From assembly GCA_947625245.1 (NCBI GenBank), contig CANQNO010000001.1, positions 62,001 to 126,000 on the forward strand: a stretch of 64,000 nucleotides of DNA, in the 5' to 3' direction. Made by a program: the position numbers and the translations under genes. Position 1 is the first letter of the stretch. Each line of letters starts with the position of its first letter. Below are positions 1 to 8,435 of this stretch, in pieces. The notes below the pieces were generated by a model, which saw only the letters and a program-made list of their open reading frames with translations, was not told where the DNA came from and made no database searches. The DNA comes from an uncultured Clostridia bacterium. Lineage in GTDB: Bacteria; Bacillota; Clostridia; Christensenellales; Borkfalkiaceae.

Positions 1-1952
1 TGCGGTTCGCAAATTACCGCGGCGGTGTAAAAAGACAGCCCAAAGCGGAAACTCTCGAAAATTACGGCATTGATCCCGTGGCGGTGGAGCGGGTGCGTTC
101 TGTGTTTTTGCGCGGCGTTAAAATATTTGAAAACCGCGGCGCGTCGGGCGTTTTCGGCGGCGTTAAAGAGATTTTAAAGGACTACGGCGTACCCGAAAAA
201 CTTACCTCGCTCTCTTCACGGTTCCAAAACGACTATCCCGTTGCGGCGGAGTTCGGCGCAAGGGCGTACGACGCGGTGTGCGCGGTTTTAAACGAAGCGG
301 AAAGTCTTTCGGGCGGGCTGTCTTTAAAGGACGCGGTAAAAATGCTTAAAAGCGGCTTCGCGGCTACGGAAATTTCGCTTATCCCACCCAAGGCGGACGC
401 CGTTTTCGTAGGCGATCTGGTCTCTACCGTAAATACGGGCAGCAACGTGGTGTTTGCGGCGCGGCTGACGGGCGACGTCCCCGGCGTCAGTTCGGACGAT
501 TGCCTTTTGACAGACAGGGAAATATCCCTTCTCGAAAATTACAATATAGGCATATCCCCCAAAATAAGGCAGGTCAACGCCCGCAAGCGGGAGACCGCCG
601 CCCTGAATATCTGCGCTTTCCGCGGGCGGCTGTATCTCACCTATCCCGCGCGTTTAAACGGCGAAGAAAACGCGCCGAGCGAAATAATAGCCTATACAAA
701 GGCGGCTTTCTTGTCGCCATCGGGCATGCCGCTTGCCGTGTCCGATCTTAAAAGAATTGAGAGGACGGGCCGCGCTTTGCCCTTTTATTCCTGCGAAAAG
801 ATCCCCGCGCTCAAACAGCTGATAAAGCTTTCGGCTTTCCCCGAACGCGCTTCGGCTGTGTACGAAACGCTGAAATCCCACAATTTCCGGCGGGAGGCGG
901 ACGCGGCTCTTTCAAGGCGTTCCCCCCAAAAAATCACGCTCGGCAGACAGCTGTATACCGCTTTCGGCAGCATATCGCCCACCGCGCTCGAAACTTATTT
1001 TGCATGCCCCTATCTCGCGTTCATGCGGCAGGGGCTGAAAGTGCAGGAGCGGGAAGAGGGCGCGGTCGGCGTTCTCGATTCGGGAAATTTCATCCATGCG
1101 GTGTTGCAGGATCTGGCATACGAAATAAACGATATCGGCGACGGCGCGCGTCTGGAAGCCCGTGCGGGCGAAATTGCCGAAAGCAAGCTTTTAAAGCCGC
1201 CGTACTCCTCGCTCACGGACGAAAAGCGCGGGCAGTATACCGCCGGTGAACTTAAAAAAGAAGCCGTAAAAATAGCCAAAGGCATGTTCGAACAATTAAA
1301 AAATTCCCGCTTTAAGGTATCTTCGGCAGAGGGCAGGTGCGAAGTGGACTTGTCGCCCGGGATAAAGATCTACGGCAGGATAGACCGTGTGGACGAATAC
1401 GGCGACATGGTCAGGATAATTGACTACAAGACGGGCTATATAGACTGTTCTCCCCAAAAATATTACGCGGGAATCAAGTTACAGCTGCCGCTGTACCTAA
1501 TGTCGGCATCTGAAGGGAAGCGCGCGGTGGGCGCATATTATTTCCCCGCGGCGGTGGAATACCGCGAAAAGCCCGACGGGGTTTTCCGCCTGCAAGGCTA
1601 TATGGACGGCAGCGAAGAGGTTGTCTCCGCCTCTGACGTTACGCTGGGCGGTAAGGATAAGTCGGCATATTTCGACGCCTCGCTTTCGGCGAACAAGTCC
1701 GATAAAGTTATGCAAAGGGAACAATTCGCAAACTTTATAGGTTACGCGCGGCTCATCGCGCGGCAGGGAGCCGAAGAGATGCTTTCGGGCAACATCGCCC
1801 CGTCGCCCGCGGAAAGCGAGTGCGAAAACTGCAAGATGGGCGCAAGCTGCGGTTTTGCCGCCAACAAAAACGGTGCGGCAAGGAGCTTGCCCAACGTAAA
1901 GTGCGCGGACATAGCCGAAATTTCCGGGAACGGAGGCAAGAACGATGCCTGA
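1..1952 (+). CDS. addB: ATP-dependent nuclease subunit B, AddB (5' end missing)
   Basis: C-terminal ~650 residues of the AddB half of the AddAB helicase-nuclease, which resects double-strand DNA ends for RecA loading. The frame is open to the left edge without a stop, so the real start is outside the window; the GTG at 78 is internal (AddB is normally ~1150 residues). The RecB-type PD-(D/E)XK nuclease is visible as GRIDRVD near 1371 and IIDYKTG near 1417. The four iron-sulphur cysteines typical of AddB are split around it: one in FACPYLAF (about 1003) and three in CENCKMGASC (1820-1849). The stop overlaps addA by 8 bases, so the two are co-translated. Confidence 0.93.
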   Translation, partial: RFANYRGGVKRQPKAETLENYGIDPVAVERVRSVFLRGVKIFENRGASGVFGGVKEILKDYGVPEKLTSLSSRFQNDYPVAAEFGARAYDAVCAVLNEAESLSGGLSLKDAVKMLKSGFAATEISLIPPKADAVFVGDLVSTVNTGSNVVFAARLTGDVPGVSSDDCLLTDREISLLENYNIGISPKIRQVNARKRETAALNICAFRGRLYLTYPARLNGEENAPSEIIAYTKAAFLSPSGMPLAVSDLKRIERTGRALPFYSCEKIPALKQLIKLSAFPERASAVYETLKSHNFRREADAALSRRSPQKITLGRQLYTAFGSISPTALETYFACPYLAFMRQGLKVQEREEGAVGVLDSGNFIHAVLQDLAYEINDIGDGARLEARAGEIAESKLLKPPYSSLTDEKRGQYTAGELKKEAVKIAKGMFEQLKNSRFKVSSAEGRCEVDLSPGIKIYGRIDRVDEYGDMVRIIDYKTGYIDCSPQKYYAGIKLQLPLYLMSASEGKRAVGAYYFPAAVEYREKPDGVFRLQGYMDGSEEVVSASDVTLGGKDKSAYFDASLSANKSDKVMQREQFANFIGYARLIARQGAEEMLSGNIAPSPAESECENCKMGASCGFAANKNGAARSLPNVKCADIAEISGNGGKNDA

Positions 1953-4900
1953 ACTTACTTTACAACAAAAAGCCGCGGTGGAGAGCCGCGGGCGGGTAAT
2001 AGTTTCCGCTTCTGCGGGTAGCGGCAAAACTTTTGTAATGATAGAAAAACTCGCTCGGGCGATAGAGGCGGGAGCCGATCTGGACGAAGTGCTGGCTGTC
2101 ACCTTCACCAAAAAAGCCGCCGCGCAGATGAAAGAAAAACTGCGCACCGCGCTCATAAAACGGGTGGAAGAGGCGGACGACAAGCTCAAAGCCCGCTTAA
2201 AGGCGCAGATAGCCAAAATACCTTCGGCAAACATTTCCACCATACACTCCTTCTGCGCCCGTCTTTTAAGGACTTATTTCTACGCCGCGGACATAGACGG
2301 CGGGTTTGAAATAATGGCGGAGGACGACGCCTTTTTGCAGGACTTGCAGGCGCGCGCCGCGGACAACCTGTTCGAAAGACTGTACGAGTCGGGCGACGAA
2401 GGGTTTTACCATCTTTTAAAGCGGTTTGCAAAAAAGCGCAGCGACGAAGCCCTTCGCGCCCTTTTGCTGGAAAATTACAAAAAAGTGCGTTCTTTCGCGT
2501 CGTACAGGCAAATTCTTCTTGAAACCGAAACAAAATTTTCGGAAGAGACTTTCAAGACCCTGTGCGGGGAATTAAAGCGCGCCTATGCGGCTAAATTCAA
2601 AGCGCTTGCCGCCGAAGTCTACGCGTTTAAAAAAACTTTTCCCCAAACGGACAACGCGGAGACCTACAAAAAGATTTTCGCCGAAATGCTCTCCGCGCTG
2701 GAAGAAGCGCAAAATTCGGAAATTTTTGCACTCCTTCCCCCGATTTCGTCAACCCGTAAGCCGTTGGACTCCGAAAAGGACAAGCCCGCGGGGGAGCTGT
2801 TCGCAAATTTCCGCCGCACTCTCTCAAGGCGCTATTCCGCCGTGCGCGAAGCCGCGGATTACGAAACCGAACTTTACCGCTTTATCCAAAGCGGCAAAAC
2901 CGCGTCGGCGTTTGCCCGTCTCGTCCTCGGCTTCGACGAAGAGTATTTTTCTTTGAAAAAGGACGAAAACAAGCTCGACTACAACGATCTTGAACACCTC
3001 ACCCTCGCGCTGTTGCGCGACGGGCAGATAAAGAGCGAAATTTTCAATAAATTCAAATATGTATTTGTGGACGAATATCAGGACGTAAACCCCGTGCAGG
3101 AAGAGATCATTTCGGCTATGGGCGGCGAAATGTTCCTCGTGGGGGACGTAAAGCAGGCGATATACGGTTTCCGCGGCAGCAAGTCGCTGTTCTTTGCCGA
3201 AAAATTCAACCGCTTCGAGGGCGGCGAGGGCGTGGCTTTAAGGCTTTCGGGCAATTTCCGCAGTACCGGCAGGGTGCTGGATTTTGTCAACAGGCTGTTC
3301 TCGTCCGTCATGCGGGAGGAGAACTGCGGCTTTGCCTATAAAAACAATTCCGAAATGACGGCGGCGGGGGCGTACCCCGGCGATTGCGGCAAGGCGGCGA
3401 TATATATCTACGGCAAGGACGAAAAGGAAGAAAAGAAAGAGCTTTCGGTTTACTCCGTTATTAAAGACAGCCGCCCTGCGCCCCACTCGCGCGAGGGACT
3501 CGCCGTGTTGCAGATTGTGGAAAAGGAGTTGGGCTCTAAGCATTTCGACCTCAAAACGGGGGAATACAGAGACACCCAAACGGGGGATATATGTATTCTT
3601 ACCCGCAAGGGCAAAAATAAATATACCGAAGATATCATCCGCACTTTGCGCGACGCGGGCTATCCCGTTTCGGGCTCCCGCGAGGGAAATATATGCGACT
3701 TTTCCGAGGTAAAGCAAATCCTCGACATACTTTCGCTCATAGACAACGCCGAACAGGACATACCTCTCGTCACTGCCCTGCTTTCCCCGTTGGGCGGCTT
3801 TACCGAGGACGAGCTTGCCGCCGTGCGTATCTTCTCTAAGGGCGAAAAAAGGCTTTCCTTCCGCGCCTGCTGCAAAAAATATCTCGAATACGGGCAAAAC
3901 GGTATTGCCCTTAAACTGGCAGAATTCTATAAAAAACTCGAAGACTACCGCAATCTCTCCGAAATTCTTACGGCGGGGGAGCTGATAGACAAAATTTTGT
4001 GCGACAGCGGGCTCGAAGCGGAGTTTTCGGCGGGCGGCGGCGAAAAGCTCAAAAACGTTGCGCGGCTTGCCGCCGAGGGCTACAAGCTCACCCTGCCCGC
4101 GTTTTTGCAGAGGATAAAGGCGGGGGGATACTATATCCCGTCCGTCTCTTCGGCGACGTCGGACAGCATAAAGGTTATGACCATGCACGCTTCCAAAGGG
4201 CTGGAATTCCCCGTCGTCATAATCGCGGACATATGCCGCACGTTTAAGGGCAAGGACGGCGCGGAAATACTCTTCGACGAAAAGTACGGGTTCGCGACCA
4301 AACTCTACGACCCCGAAACAATGCTCGTCTATCCTACCGTCCTGCGCAGGTTGCTTAAAATACGCGCCGACCGCGAGGAGCTCAAAAACGAACTGAATCT
4401 CTTTTACGTGGCTTGCACCCGTGCGATGTGCAATCTCTACGTGCTCGCTTCCGAAGAGTTTAAATATTCCCCGTTCGAAGCTTCCGAAGCCAAATGTTAC
4501 GCCCGTTTGTTCGATATGTCGGAATTCGGGGTTGAATATCAGCCCCTACACGCCGACTTGCCCGCGGCGGCGGAAACGTTCTGCCTGCCCGAACCCGACC
4601 CCGCGCTCGCGGAAGCCGTATCTTCGCGCTTTATGCGCGCCTACCCGTATGCGGCAAGCGTGGATCTGCCCGTAAAGAGTTCGGCTTCCGCAATTATCAG
4701 GTCTATGAAAGAGGACGAACCCGGTCCCGCCGAATACGTGCTGTTCGACGGCGGCAGGGAGACGGACGCCGATACGGGCACGGCATACCACAGATTTTTG
4801 GAGCTGTGCGACTTTTCGAAAAAGCGCGCCGCGGAGATAAAAGAGGAAATAACCTGCTTTACCGGAGAAGGCAAAATGACGGCGGAAGCGGCTGCCCTGC

Positions 4901-5262
4901 TCGACGCGGAGGAGCTTTCCGAAATATTGAATATGCCCGTATTCGCGGGTCTGGAGGGGGCGGAGTTGTACCGCGAGCGCGAGTTCTTGTGCAGGCTGCC
5001 CGCAAACGAAATTCTGGAGTCGCAGGCTGCGGACTATGTGCTCGTGCAGGGCGCGATAGACCTGATGGCGCGCGCGGGCGGCGAGATAAGGATAATAGAC
5101 TACAAGTATTCGCACAAGAGCGACGCCGAGCTCATAAAGACCTATTCCCCCCAGCTTGCGCTTTACAGAAAGGCGGTTTCGAGGATATTGAAAATTCCCG
5201 AAGCCGCGATACGCTCCGCGATTGTAAACATACGCCTTAAAAGGCAGATTATTCTTACATGA
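1945..5262 (+). CDS. addA: ATP-dependent helicase/nuclease subunit A, AddA
   Basis: UvrD/RecB-family superfamily 1 helicase with a C-terminal nuclease domain, partner of AddB. Walker A is SAGSGKTF (about residue 22), Walker B DEYQDVNPVQ (about 377), later motifs GLEFPVV and FYVACTRA, and the C-terminal PD-(D/E)XK signature is IRIIDYKYS near 5090-5110. At 1105 residues it is slightly short for AddA but has all helicase motifs. The ATG at 1945 is preceded by GGAGG and lies inside the end of addB, the same addBA order as in Bacillus. A hairpin terminator follows directly. Confidence 0.95.
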   Translation: MPELTLQQKAAVESRGRVIVSASAGSGKTFVMIEKLARAIEAGADLDEVLAVTFTKKAAAQMKEKLRTALIKRVEEADDKLKARLKAQIAKIPSANISTIHSFCARLLRTYFYAADIDGGFEIMAEDDAFLQDLQARAADNLFERLYESGDEGFYHLLKRFAKKRSDEALRALLLENYKKVRSFASYRQILLETETKFSEETFKTLCGELKRAYAAKFKALAAEVYAFKKTFPQTDNAETYKKIFAEMLSALEEAQNSEIFALLPPISSTRKPLDSEKDKPAGELFANFRRTLSRRYSAVREAADYETELYRFIQSGKTASAFARLVLGFDEEYFSLKKDENKLDYNDLEHLTLALLRDGQIKSEIFNKFKYVFVDEYQDVNPVQEEIISAMGGEMFLVGDVKQAIYGFRGSKSLFFAEKFNRFEGGEGVALRLSGNFRSTGRVLDFVNRLFSSVMREENCGFAYKNNSEMTAAGAYPGDCGKAAIYIYGKDEKEEKKELSVYSVIKDSRPAPHSREGLAVLQIVEKELGSKHFDLKTGEYRDTQTGDICILTRKGKNKYTEDIIRTLRDAGYPVSGSREGNICDFSEVKQILDILSLIDNAEQDIPLVTALLSPLGGFTEDELAAVRIFSKGEKRLSFRACCKKYLEYGQNGIALKLAEFYKKLEDYRNLSEILTAGELIDKILCDSGLEAEFSAGGGEKLKNVARLAAEGYKLTLPAFLQRIKAGGYYIPSVSSATSDSIKVMTMHASKGLEFPVVIIADICRTFKGKDGAEILFDEKYGFATKLYDPETMLVYPTVLRRLLKIRADREELKNELNLFYVACTRAMCNLYVLASEEFKYSPFEASEAKCYARLFDMSEFGVEYQPLHADLPAAAETFCLPEPDPALAEAVSSRFMRAYPYAASVDLPVKSSASAIIRSMKEDEPGPAEYVLFDGGRETDADTGTAYHRFLELCDFSKKRAAEIKEEITCFTGEGKMTAEAAALLDAEELSEILNMPVFAGLEGAELYREREFLCRLPANEILESQAADYVLVQGAIDLMARAGGEIRIIDYKYSHKSDAELIKTYSPQLALYRKAVSRILKIPEAAIRSAIVNIRLKRQIILT

Positions 5263-5271
5263 AATACATAA

Positions 5272-5310
5272 AAATCGGAAAAGCGACAGCTTCTCCGATT
5301 TATTTTTTTT
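5272..5310 (+). terminator. Rho-independent terminator of addBA
   Basis: Stem AAATCGGA..AAGC / GCTT..TCCGATTT around a GACA loop, with one A/C mismatch, followed by a run of eight T. Confidence 0.85.
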
Positions 5311-5319
5311 AAGTACGGC

Positions 5320-5325
5320 TATAAT
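5320..5325 (+). promoter_or_regulatory. -10 box (TATAAT) directly before the 5334 gene
   Basis: A perfect TATAAT ends 8 bases before the ATG at 5334. No convincing -35 is seen at 16-18 bases and there is no Shine-Dalgarno, so any transcript from here would be leaderless. Confidence 0.45.
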
Positions 5326-5333
5326 TAAGCTGT

Positions 5334-5957
5334 ATGTTTGTAAATTTTTTCAAAAATGTTTTGTCCTTTGCGGCAAAATTCCCGTTCGACGGTATCCTGT
5401 GGTTTGTTTTCGGCTCTTTTGCGGCGGTTTTCGCCGTTGTCCTCACCCTCAACTTTGCGTTGGAAGGAGTGCGGGCGGCGTCCAAAAAACCCTTTTTGTG
5501 CCTCGTAAATTGTTATGCGGTCATAACAATGGAGTTGTTTTTGCTTAAAACTTCCGTCGCCTGCGCGATTTTCGCGGCGGGAGTGTTCTGGCTTGCCGGT
5601 TATTTATGTTACGGGCTTTTATGCGCCTTTTCGCGCCGCCGCAAACGCCCCGCTGCGCATATTGCGGCTACCGCCGCCGTCAGCCCGCCGCAGACCTTTT
5701 ACAAGCCCGCCGCCGTGCCGCCCGCGGATAAAGAGGTGAGTGCGGCTAAAAACAACGTTAAGCTCGAACACGCCATGGCGGTCACCGACAAGCTTTTGGA
5801 AAAGAATTTGGGCAAGTCCGACAGGCAACAGCTCGAAAAGCTTAAAACCACCCTCGAGGTGTTGCGCATAAAGCCGGAATTGACTTCCGCCGAAGGTGAA
5901 ATCCTAAATGAGTATTTTAATGCTTTGTTAAAGTTAATGGCAAAATACAATGTATAA
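5334..5957 (+). CDS. Small membrane protein of unknown function
   Basis: 207 residues. Hydrophobic stretches at about 22-45, 57-75 and 78-97 suggest three membrane helices, followed by a basic stop (SRRRKRP) and a C-terminal soluble part of about 90 residues that is predicted helical and charged (KLLEKNLGKSDRQQLEKLK). I recognise no family. There is no Shine-Dalgarno; the ATG lies 8 bases after a consensus -10 box. The gene stands alone between the addBA terminator and a repeat hairpin that doubles as its terminator. Confidence 0.7.
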   Translation: MFVNFFKNVLSFAAKFPFDGILWFVFGSFAAVFAVVLTLNFALEGVRAASKKPFLCLVNCYAVITMELFLLKTSVACAIFAAGVFWLAGYLCYGLLCAFSRRRKRPAAHIAATAAVSPPQTFYKPAAVPPADKEVSAAKNNVKLEHAMAVTDKLLEKNLGKSDRQQLEKLKTTLEVLRIKPELTSAEGEILNEYFNALLKLMAKYNV

Positions 5958-5963
5958 AAAAAG

Positions 5964-6155
5964 TTCACAAAAATCGCAGTCAAGCCGTGCCTGCGATTTT
6001 TCGTGAATTTGAGCGGCTCTGCCGCTCTTGCCGACATTTTTAAGCGCCCACGAATTATATAATGGCGGCAATTCACACTGCTCAGGCGCAGGTATGCGCA
6101 AATTGGGTGCGCCGGCGCAGGGAAACCCTGCTTGCGCCGTTAATTATTTAAAACT
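5964..6155 (-). repeat. Dispersed intergenic repeat, inverted partial copy with hairpin
   Basis: Holds the hairpin TTCACAAAAATCGCAG / CTGCGATTTTTCGTGAA (5964-6007), which can terminate the 5334 gene. Read on the minus strand, the segment matches 60085-60180 at both ends: AAATAATTAACGGCGCAAGC and CACGAAAAATCGCAGGCACG. The middle differs. No gene is seen in 5958-6163. Confidence 0.65.
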
Positions 6156-6163
6156 CGCTTCAT

Positions 6164-6670
6164 TTACAACGACTTCAAAGTTGTCTGCACGTATTCGCCC
6201 GCGGCGGCGGCTTCTTCAAGCAGTTCGTCCGTCACCGGCGAGCCCTTTTTAAAAATTCTTTCGCCGTTTTTTATTACGTCGCCGTTCAGTTTCCTAAATT
6301 CCTTAACCAAAATCACGTCGCCCCATACCAGCGCTTCGGCAGGGTAATTTTTTTTGCCTATTTTTGCGGTCTTTATTTTTCCGCCCGCAACGGTGCAGTT
6401 TTCCAGCCTTCCCAAAAAATTCCCTTTAAGTCCGTAACACGCCCGCCCCAGCCGCAGGGCGTATTTTTTTTCGGCTTTTTCCCCGCGCGTTTCATAAATT
6501 ATGCTGTCGCCGAAGTTCAGCACGTTATCCCACCTTACCTCAAACTCCCGCTCGCTTTCGTCCGCGCAAACAAGGTACAGCGCATTTCCGTCGGCTTGCA
6601 CCGAAAACACGTATCCTTCTTTCCCGGCTTTGTCCAAAACCCTTTTGCCGATTATTTCCGAAATTTTCAT
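6164..6670 (-). CDS. PRC-barrel-type domain protein
   Basis: 168 residues. The N-terminus (MKISEIIGKRVLDKAGKEGY followed by small beta strands) is the usual PRC-barrel opening, as found in RimM-like and sporulation YlmC-type proteins. A second similar beta unit seems to start around residue 75 (GRACYGLKGNFLGRLENCTV), giving two barrels in tandem. No membrane segment or signal peptide. Such proteins are usually small cytoplasmic RNA- or protein-binding modules; the exact role is unknown. AAGGAG lies 6 bases before the ATG on the minus strand. Confidence 0.65.
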   Translation of the reverse strand: MKISEIIGKRVLDKAGKEGYVFSVQADGNALYLVCADESEREFEVRWDNVLNFGDSIIYETRGEKAEKKYALRLGRACYGLKGNFLGRLENCTVAGGKIKTAKIGKKNYPAEALVWGDVILVKEFRKLNGDVIKNGERIFKKGSPVTDELLEEAAAAGEYVQTTLKSL

Positions 6671-6812
6671 ACAAATCTCCTTACGCTTTACTATATGGCG
6701 CGTACGGCACGGTATTTCCTTAAAATTATATGTTATTTTGTCGTATTGTACCTAAACCCGCCTGTATTCCCGTCTCCCCGTTGCGGGCGACATATAACCT
6801 GTGCTTAAAAGG

Positions 6813-6841
6813 TTGCGCTTTTTTAAATCATTTGTTATAAT
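6813..6841 (+). promoter_or_regulatory. Sigma-A promoter of the glycosyltransferase gene
   Basis: TTGCGC-N17-TATAAT. It predicts a transcript starting about 50 bases before the ATG at 6898. Confidence 0.6.
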
Positions 6842-6897
6842 CAGTTGGTGTATGCGTCGGCTGTCGCTTTACGTGCGGCGGCTCCGCAGGAGTGAAT

Positions 6898-8034
6898 ATG
6901 AAAATAGCAGTTGTTTGCGACGTTCTCGGCGAAGAGAACAACGGCACGACCATTGCCGCAATGAACTTAATTAGATATTTAAAGTCGGCGGGTCACGAAG
7001 TGCGCGTACTGTGCGCGGATAAGAGCAAAAAGGGTTGCGAGGGCTACTATGTTGCGCCCAACCGCAGTTTCGGCAGAATTTTGGACAAGTATGTAAAAAA
7101 AGTGGGAGTATCCCTGCCCAAAAAGGACAAGGCGCTTGTAGAACGCGCGCTCGACGGGGTGGAATATATCCACAGCATTTTGCCCTTTGCGCTCGGCAAG
7201 CAGGCGGCGCGCTATGCAAAGGAGCACGGCATACCCATGTCGGCGGGCTTCCATATGCAGGCGGAAAACCTCACTTGCTATCTCAAAATAGACAAGCTTA
7301 AATTTTTGCACAAGTACATTTACAGGCACATATACAAAAAGTTTTACAGGTATGTCGACGCTATCCATTACCCCACCGACTTCATACGCGGGGTATTCGA
7401 AAAGAATATAGGCAGAACGACCAACGGCTTTGTTATCTCCAACGGCGTAAACCCCGCCGTACAAAAAAGGGAAGTTGCAAAACCGCCCGAATTCCAAAAT
7501 AAAATAGTTATCGCCAGCACGGGCAGGTACGCCCGCGAAAAGGCGCAGGACACCCTTTTAAAAGCTGTTAAATATTCCCGTTACGCAAATAAAATTCAGC
7601 TTATCCTCGCGGGGCAGGGCGTCAAGGAAAAATATTATAACCGCCTTGCCCGCAAACTCCCCGTTCCGCCCGTAATGAAATTTTTTACCCACTCGGAAAT
7701 AACCGACGTGCTCAATTACAGCGACATGTACGTTCACCCCGCGGCGGTGGAGCTGGAGGGGATAGCCTGTCTCGAAGCCATTATGTGCGGCAAGTTGACT
7801 ATTGTTTCCGATTCTGCCCTTAGCGCCACCCGCAAATTCGCGTTGAACGAAAAATGTATTTTCAAGACCCGCAACCCCGCGGATTTGGCAAAAGTTATAG
7901 ATTATTGGCTTGACCACCCCGAAGAAAAGGCAGCGGCAGAGGCGTTATACCTCGAAGGCGGCGCCAACTACCGTTTGGAAGATTGTATGGATAGGATGGG
8001 GGAGATGATTAAAACTACCGCAAACCGCGTATAA
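6898..8034 (+). CDS. GT4-type glycosyltransferase
   Basis: 378 residues, two Rossmann-like halves. The N-terminal MKIAVVCDVLGEENNGTTIA, the hinge NGVNPAV and the C-terminal LEGIACLEAIMCGKLTIVSD (the E-x7-E nucleotide-sugar motif) are those of GT4 retaining transferases, close in pattern to monoglycosyl-diacylglycerol synthases and capsular transferases. Acceptor unknown; no membrane helix, so probably peripheral on the cytoplasmic face. A GTG at 6892 is in frame, but AGGAG at 6888-6892 fits the ATG at 6898 better. The last codons (T-A-N-R-V-stop) are contributed by a dispersed repeat that begins at about 8017. Confidence 0.85.
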   Translation: MKIAVVCDVLGEENNGTTIAAMNLIRYLKSAGHEVRVLCADKSKKGCEGYYVAPNRSFGRILDKYVKKVGVSLPKKDKALVERALDGVEYIHSILPFALGKQAARYAKEHGIPMSAGFHMQAENLTCYLKIDKLKFLHKYIYRHIYKKFYRYVDAIHYPTDFIRGVFEKNIGRTTNGFVISNGVNPAVQKREVAKPPEFQNKIVIASTGRYAREKAQDTLLKAVKYSRYANKIQLILAGQGVKEKYYNRLARKLPVPPVMKFFTHSEITDVLNYSDMYVHPAAVELEGIACLEAIMCGKLTIVSDSALSATRKFALNEKCIFKTRNPADLAKVIDYWLDHPEEKAAAEALYLEGGANYRLEDCMDRMGEMIKTTANRV

Positions 8035-8190
8035 GCTTCGTTCTGCGGTGTCGTGCTGCGGCAACCCTCAGTCACGTACTTCTCTGTACGCTCCTTCGGT
8101 TTATCCTCGCACTCCTTGCATAACTCGCTTCTCCGCCGTTTGCATTTCTAAATAATTACGTAGTAATTTACGAGCTTGTCATTTCGAGTC
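8017..8190 (+). repeat. Dispersed structured intergenic element, copy A
   Basis: Matches 59872-60055 (copy B) in blocks: CCGCAAACnGCGTATAAGC, TCGTTCTGC, GTAC-loop-GTAC, CTTGCATAACTCGCTTCTCC and TTTACGAGCTTGTCATTTCG. The two ends are partly complementary, giving a long outer stem, with a small inner hairpin (CGTAC-TTCTCT-GTACG). It starts inside the 3' end of the glycosyltransferase gene. The sequence after it (GAAGGAAGACGCG...) resembles the widespread GTCATTTCGA-type intergenic repeats. No gene in 8035-8435. Confidence 0.7.
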
Positions 8191-8314
8191 GAAGGAAGAC
8201 GCGCCGAAGGCGCGCGACCGAGCGAGAGAATCCCATGGTGGTCTGCTCAGAGAAATTACGAAGAGGGAAACGCAGAAAGGCTTTTATAAAAGCGAGGAAG
8301 GACTTACTAAACCG

Positions 8315-8366
8315 TGTTCATAAAAATTGCAGGCGGTAGTGCCTGCAATTTTTATGAACATTTTTT
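8315..8366 (+). repeat. Perfect 20-bp hairpin of the dispersed repeat family, terminator-like
   Basis: Arms TGTTCATAAAAATTGCAGGC (8315-8334) and its exact complement (8341-8360) around GGTAGT, followed by TTTTTT. Related to the hairpins at 5964 and 60136 (AAAAATYGCAGGC core). It would shield nadB from upstream transcription. Confidence 0.7.
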
Positions 8367-8413
8367 ACATATGACTTGACAGGTGTAAAGTTTTTGTGTA
8401 AAGTATTGTAAAG
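8365..8413 (+). promoter_or_regulatory. nadB promoter region with possible NiaR site
   Basis: TTGACA at 8377-8382, with TAAGTA or TATTGT as imperfect -10 candidates. TTTACA and TGTAAA half sites (8366-8371 and 8385-8390) flank the -35, and TGTAAAG recurs at 8407. The ACAGGTGT word resembles known NiaR targets. Assignment as the NiaR operator is inferred from the niaR gene at the end of the operon. Confidence 0.4.
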
Positions 8414-8435
8414 CGTAAATATCAGAGGCTCGGAT

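Noticed and set aside
3238..4188. 316-codon minus-strand frame opposite addA
   Set aside because: Lies wholly inside addA and has no family features.
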